NCBI GenBank assembly: GCA_017515985.1
Contig: JAFWDV010000008.1
Location: forward strand, 70,470-134,469
DNA: 64,000 nucleotides
Direction of reading: 5' to 3'
From: Clostridia bacterium
Lineage (GTDB): Bacteria > Bacillota > Clostridia > TANB77 > CAG-508
The notes under the pieces are model-generated. The model had not been told where the DNA came from. It saw only the letters and a program-made list of their open reading frames with translations, and made no database searches. Shown here one piece after another: positions 63,309-64,000 of the stretch (position 1 is its first letter; every line of letters begins with the position of its first letter). The translations under genes were made by a program, and so were the position numbers.

Positions 63309-64000
63309 TTATACTTTTAAGTATTTCTTCATAGAAAGTACACTTCCTAATACACCAATTCCAATTCCCAATACTGCATATACTATAATAACATTTTGAA
63401 ATATACTACTAAATTCTAGTAAATTGAATCTCGTATTTGAAATAACTATGTTGCTCAATTTGCTATAGGCAAAGTGGTATATACCACCAAGAATCAATGT
63501 TGATATAGCTGTTGCTATAACACCTATAACTATACCTTCAACAATAAATGGTGCTCTAATGAAATTATTGGTAGCACCCACATATTTCATAATTGAAATT
63601 TCTCTTCTTCTTGCATGAACTGTTAACTTAATTGTATTTCCTATTATGACTATAGAAACTATAACAAGTAAAATACCTAAGCTGAAAAATAATATCTTAA
63701 CACCTTTATCTGCCTTATTTAAACCAGTTATTAATGTATCAGATGTTCCGATTTCTACAATCTTCTCTTTAATACTATCCGAGGCGTTGATTGCATTAAC
63801 AACATCTCCTGACTTTTTCAAATCCGTTAATGTTACTGAATATGACGCTTTGAATGGATGATTCGTTTCTGTATATTTTTCTAACAAATCAGCATTGTTT
63901 GCTAATTTTTCTTTAGCATTTTTTAAAGCATCAGCTTTAGAAGTAAAGGTTACACTATTTACTGTCTCTATTGACTTTATATAATCTTCAATCTCATTAA
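63309..64000 (-). CDS. ftsX: Cell division protein FtsX, N-terminus beyond the window
   Basis: The frame is open to the window edge (230 codons seen). The partial protein has the extracellular FtsX domain (NEIEDYIKSIETVNSVTF, then ALKNAKEKLANNADLLEKYTE and HPFKASYSV) and three C-terminal membrane segments with the characteristic ARRREISIMKYVGATNNFIRAPF (key RRREISIMKYVG). FtsX with the ATPase FtsE (outside the window) controls a peptidoglycan hydrolase; the downstream EnvC-like gene is the likely partner. The first cytoplasmic segment and first helix lie beyond 64000. Confidence 0.93.
   Translation of the reverse strand, partial: NEIEDYIKSIETVNSVTFTSKADALKNAKEKLANNADLLEKYTETNHPFKASYSVTLTDLKKSGDVVNAINASDSIKEKIVEIGTSDTLITGLNKADKGVKILFFSLGILLVIVSIVIIGNTIKLTVHARRREISIMKYVGATNNFIRAPFIVEGIVIGVIATAISTLILGGIYHFAYSKLSNIVISNTRFNLLEFSSIFQNVIIVYAVLGIGIGVLGSVLSMKKYLKV

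Noticed and set aside
1..64000. CRISPR array, prophage or insertion sequence
   Set aside because: No regularly spaced direct repeats, cas genes, integrase, transposase or phage structural genes were seen in the window.

Overview
The window is about 64 kb of a low-GC (roughly 30% by eye), spore-forming member of the Clostridia. The signs are a complete spoIIA operon, spoIID/spoIIQ, spoVAC/spoVAD, spoVS and ytfJ, a Firmicutes-style fatty-acid operon, a T-box leader and strong GGAGG ribosome sites. I cannot name a species. Gene density is high and nearly everything reads on the minus strand. Exceptions are dodecin-spoVAC-spoVAD, one small conserved gene at 22.0 kb and two single-gene islands. 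A third single-gene island lies on the minus strand.

Layout. 1-2.2 kb: a UPF0182 membrane protein (cut by the edge) and ftsY. 2.3-13.2 kb: one fatty-acid synthesis cluster (acyl-CoA ligase, birA, fabD, fabG, fabF, accB, fabZ, accC, accD, accA, fabI, acpP), with no fabH. 13.9-17.8 kb: a TetR regulator and envelope proteins of unknown role. 17.9 kb: tRNA-Thr. 18.1-24.8 kb: a surface protein with SH3 and cadherin-like domains, a dockerin-bearing glucosaminidase-like protein, and the CpsB/CpsD/CpsC tyrosine-phosphorylation trio. 25-36.2 kb: rnr, secG, clpX, clpP, tig, an acetyltransferase, a phosphoesterase, tsaD, a site-2-protease homologue and recN. 36.3-42.3 kb: sporulation genes. 43.8-47.4 kb: valS behind a T-box leader. 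47.4-55.5 kb: recG, ytfJ, scpA, recX, recA, spoVS and ymdB. 55.6-64 kb: a GH25 protein, lysS, ctpA, an EnvC-like M23 protein and ftsX (cut by the edge).

The most striking observation concerns three early sporulation genes, spoIIAA, sigF and spoIID. Each needs a +1 frameshift to give its conserved full-length protein, and in all three the zero frame meets a CGG arginine codon at the break. Skipping the C of CGG gives a GGN glycine codon and restores the family alignment. By eye I found no in-frame CGG in eighteen housekeeping genes of the window (about 6,700 codons). This looks like a CGG-dependent, possibly programmed, +1 frameshift gating sporulation, or a linked change in how CGG is decoded. 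The alternatives are pseudogenes or systematic sequencing error.

A second theme is insertions. Four long palindromes built on GGGACGGA sit at or just behind stop codons (acpP, accD, fabG, spoIIQ). A fifth pair of the same arms brackets a GC-richer island carrying a RelA/SpoT-like gene. Two further GC-richer single-gene islands share its plan: a consensus promoter with a 17-base spacer, one gene and a strong terminator. Two of the three island genes do use CGG as an ordinary codon.
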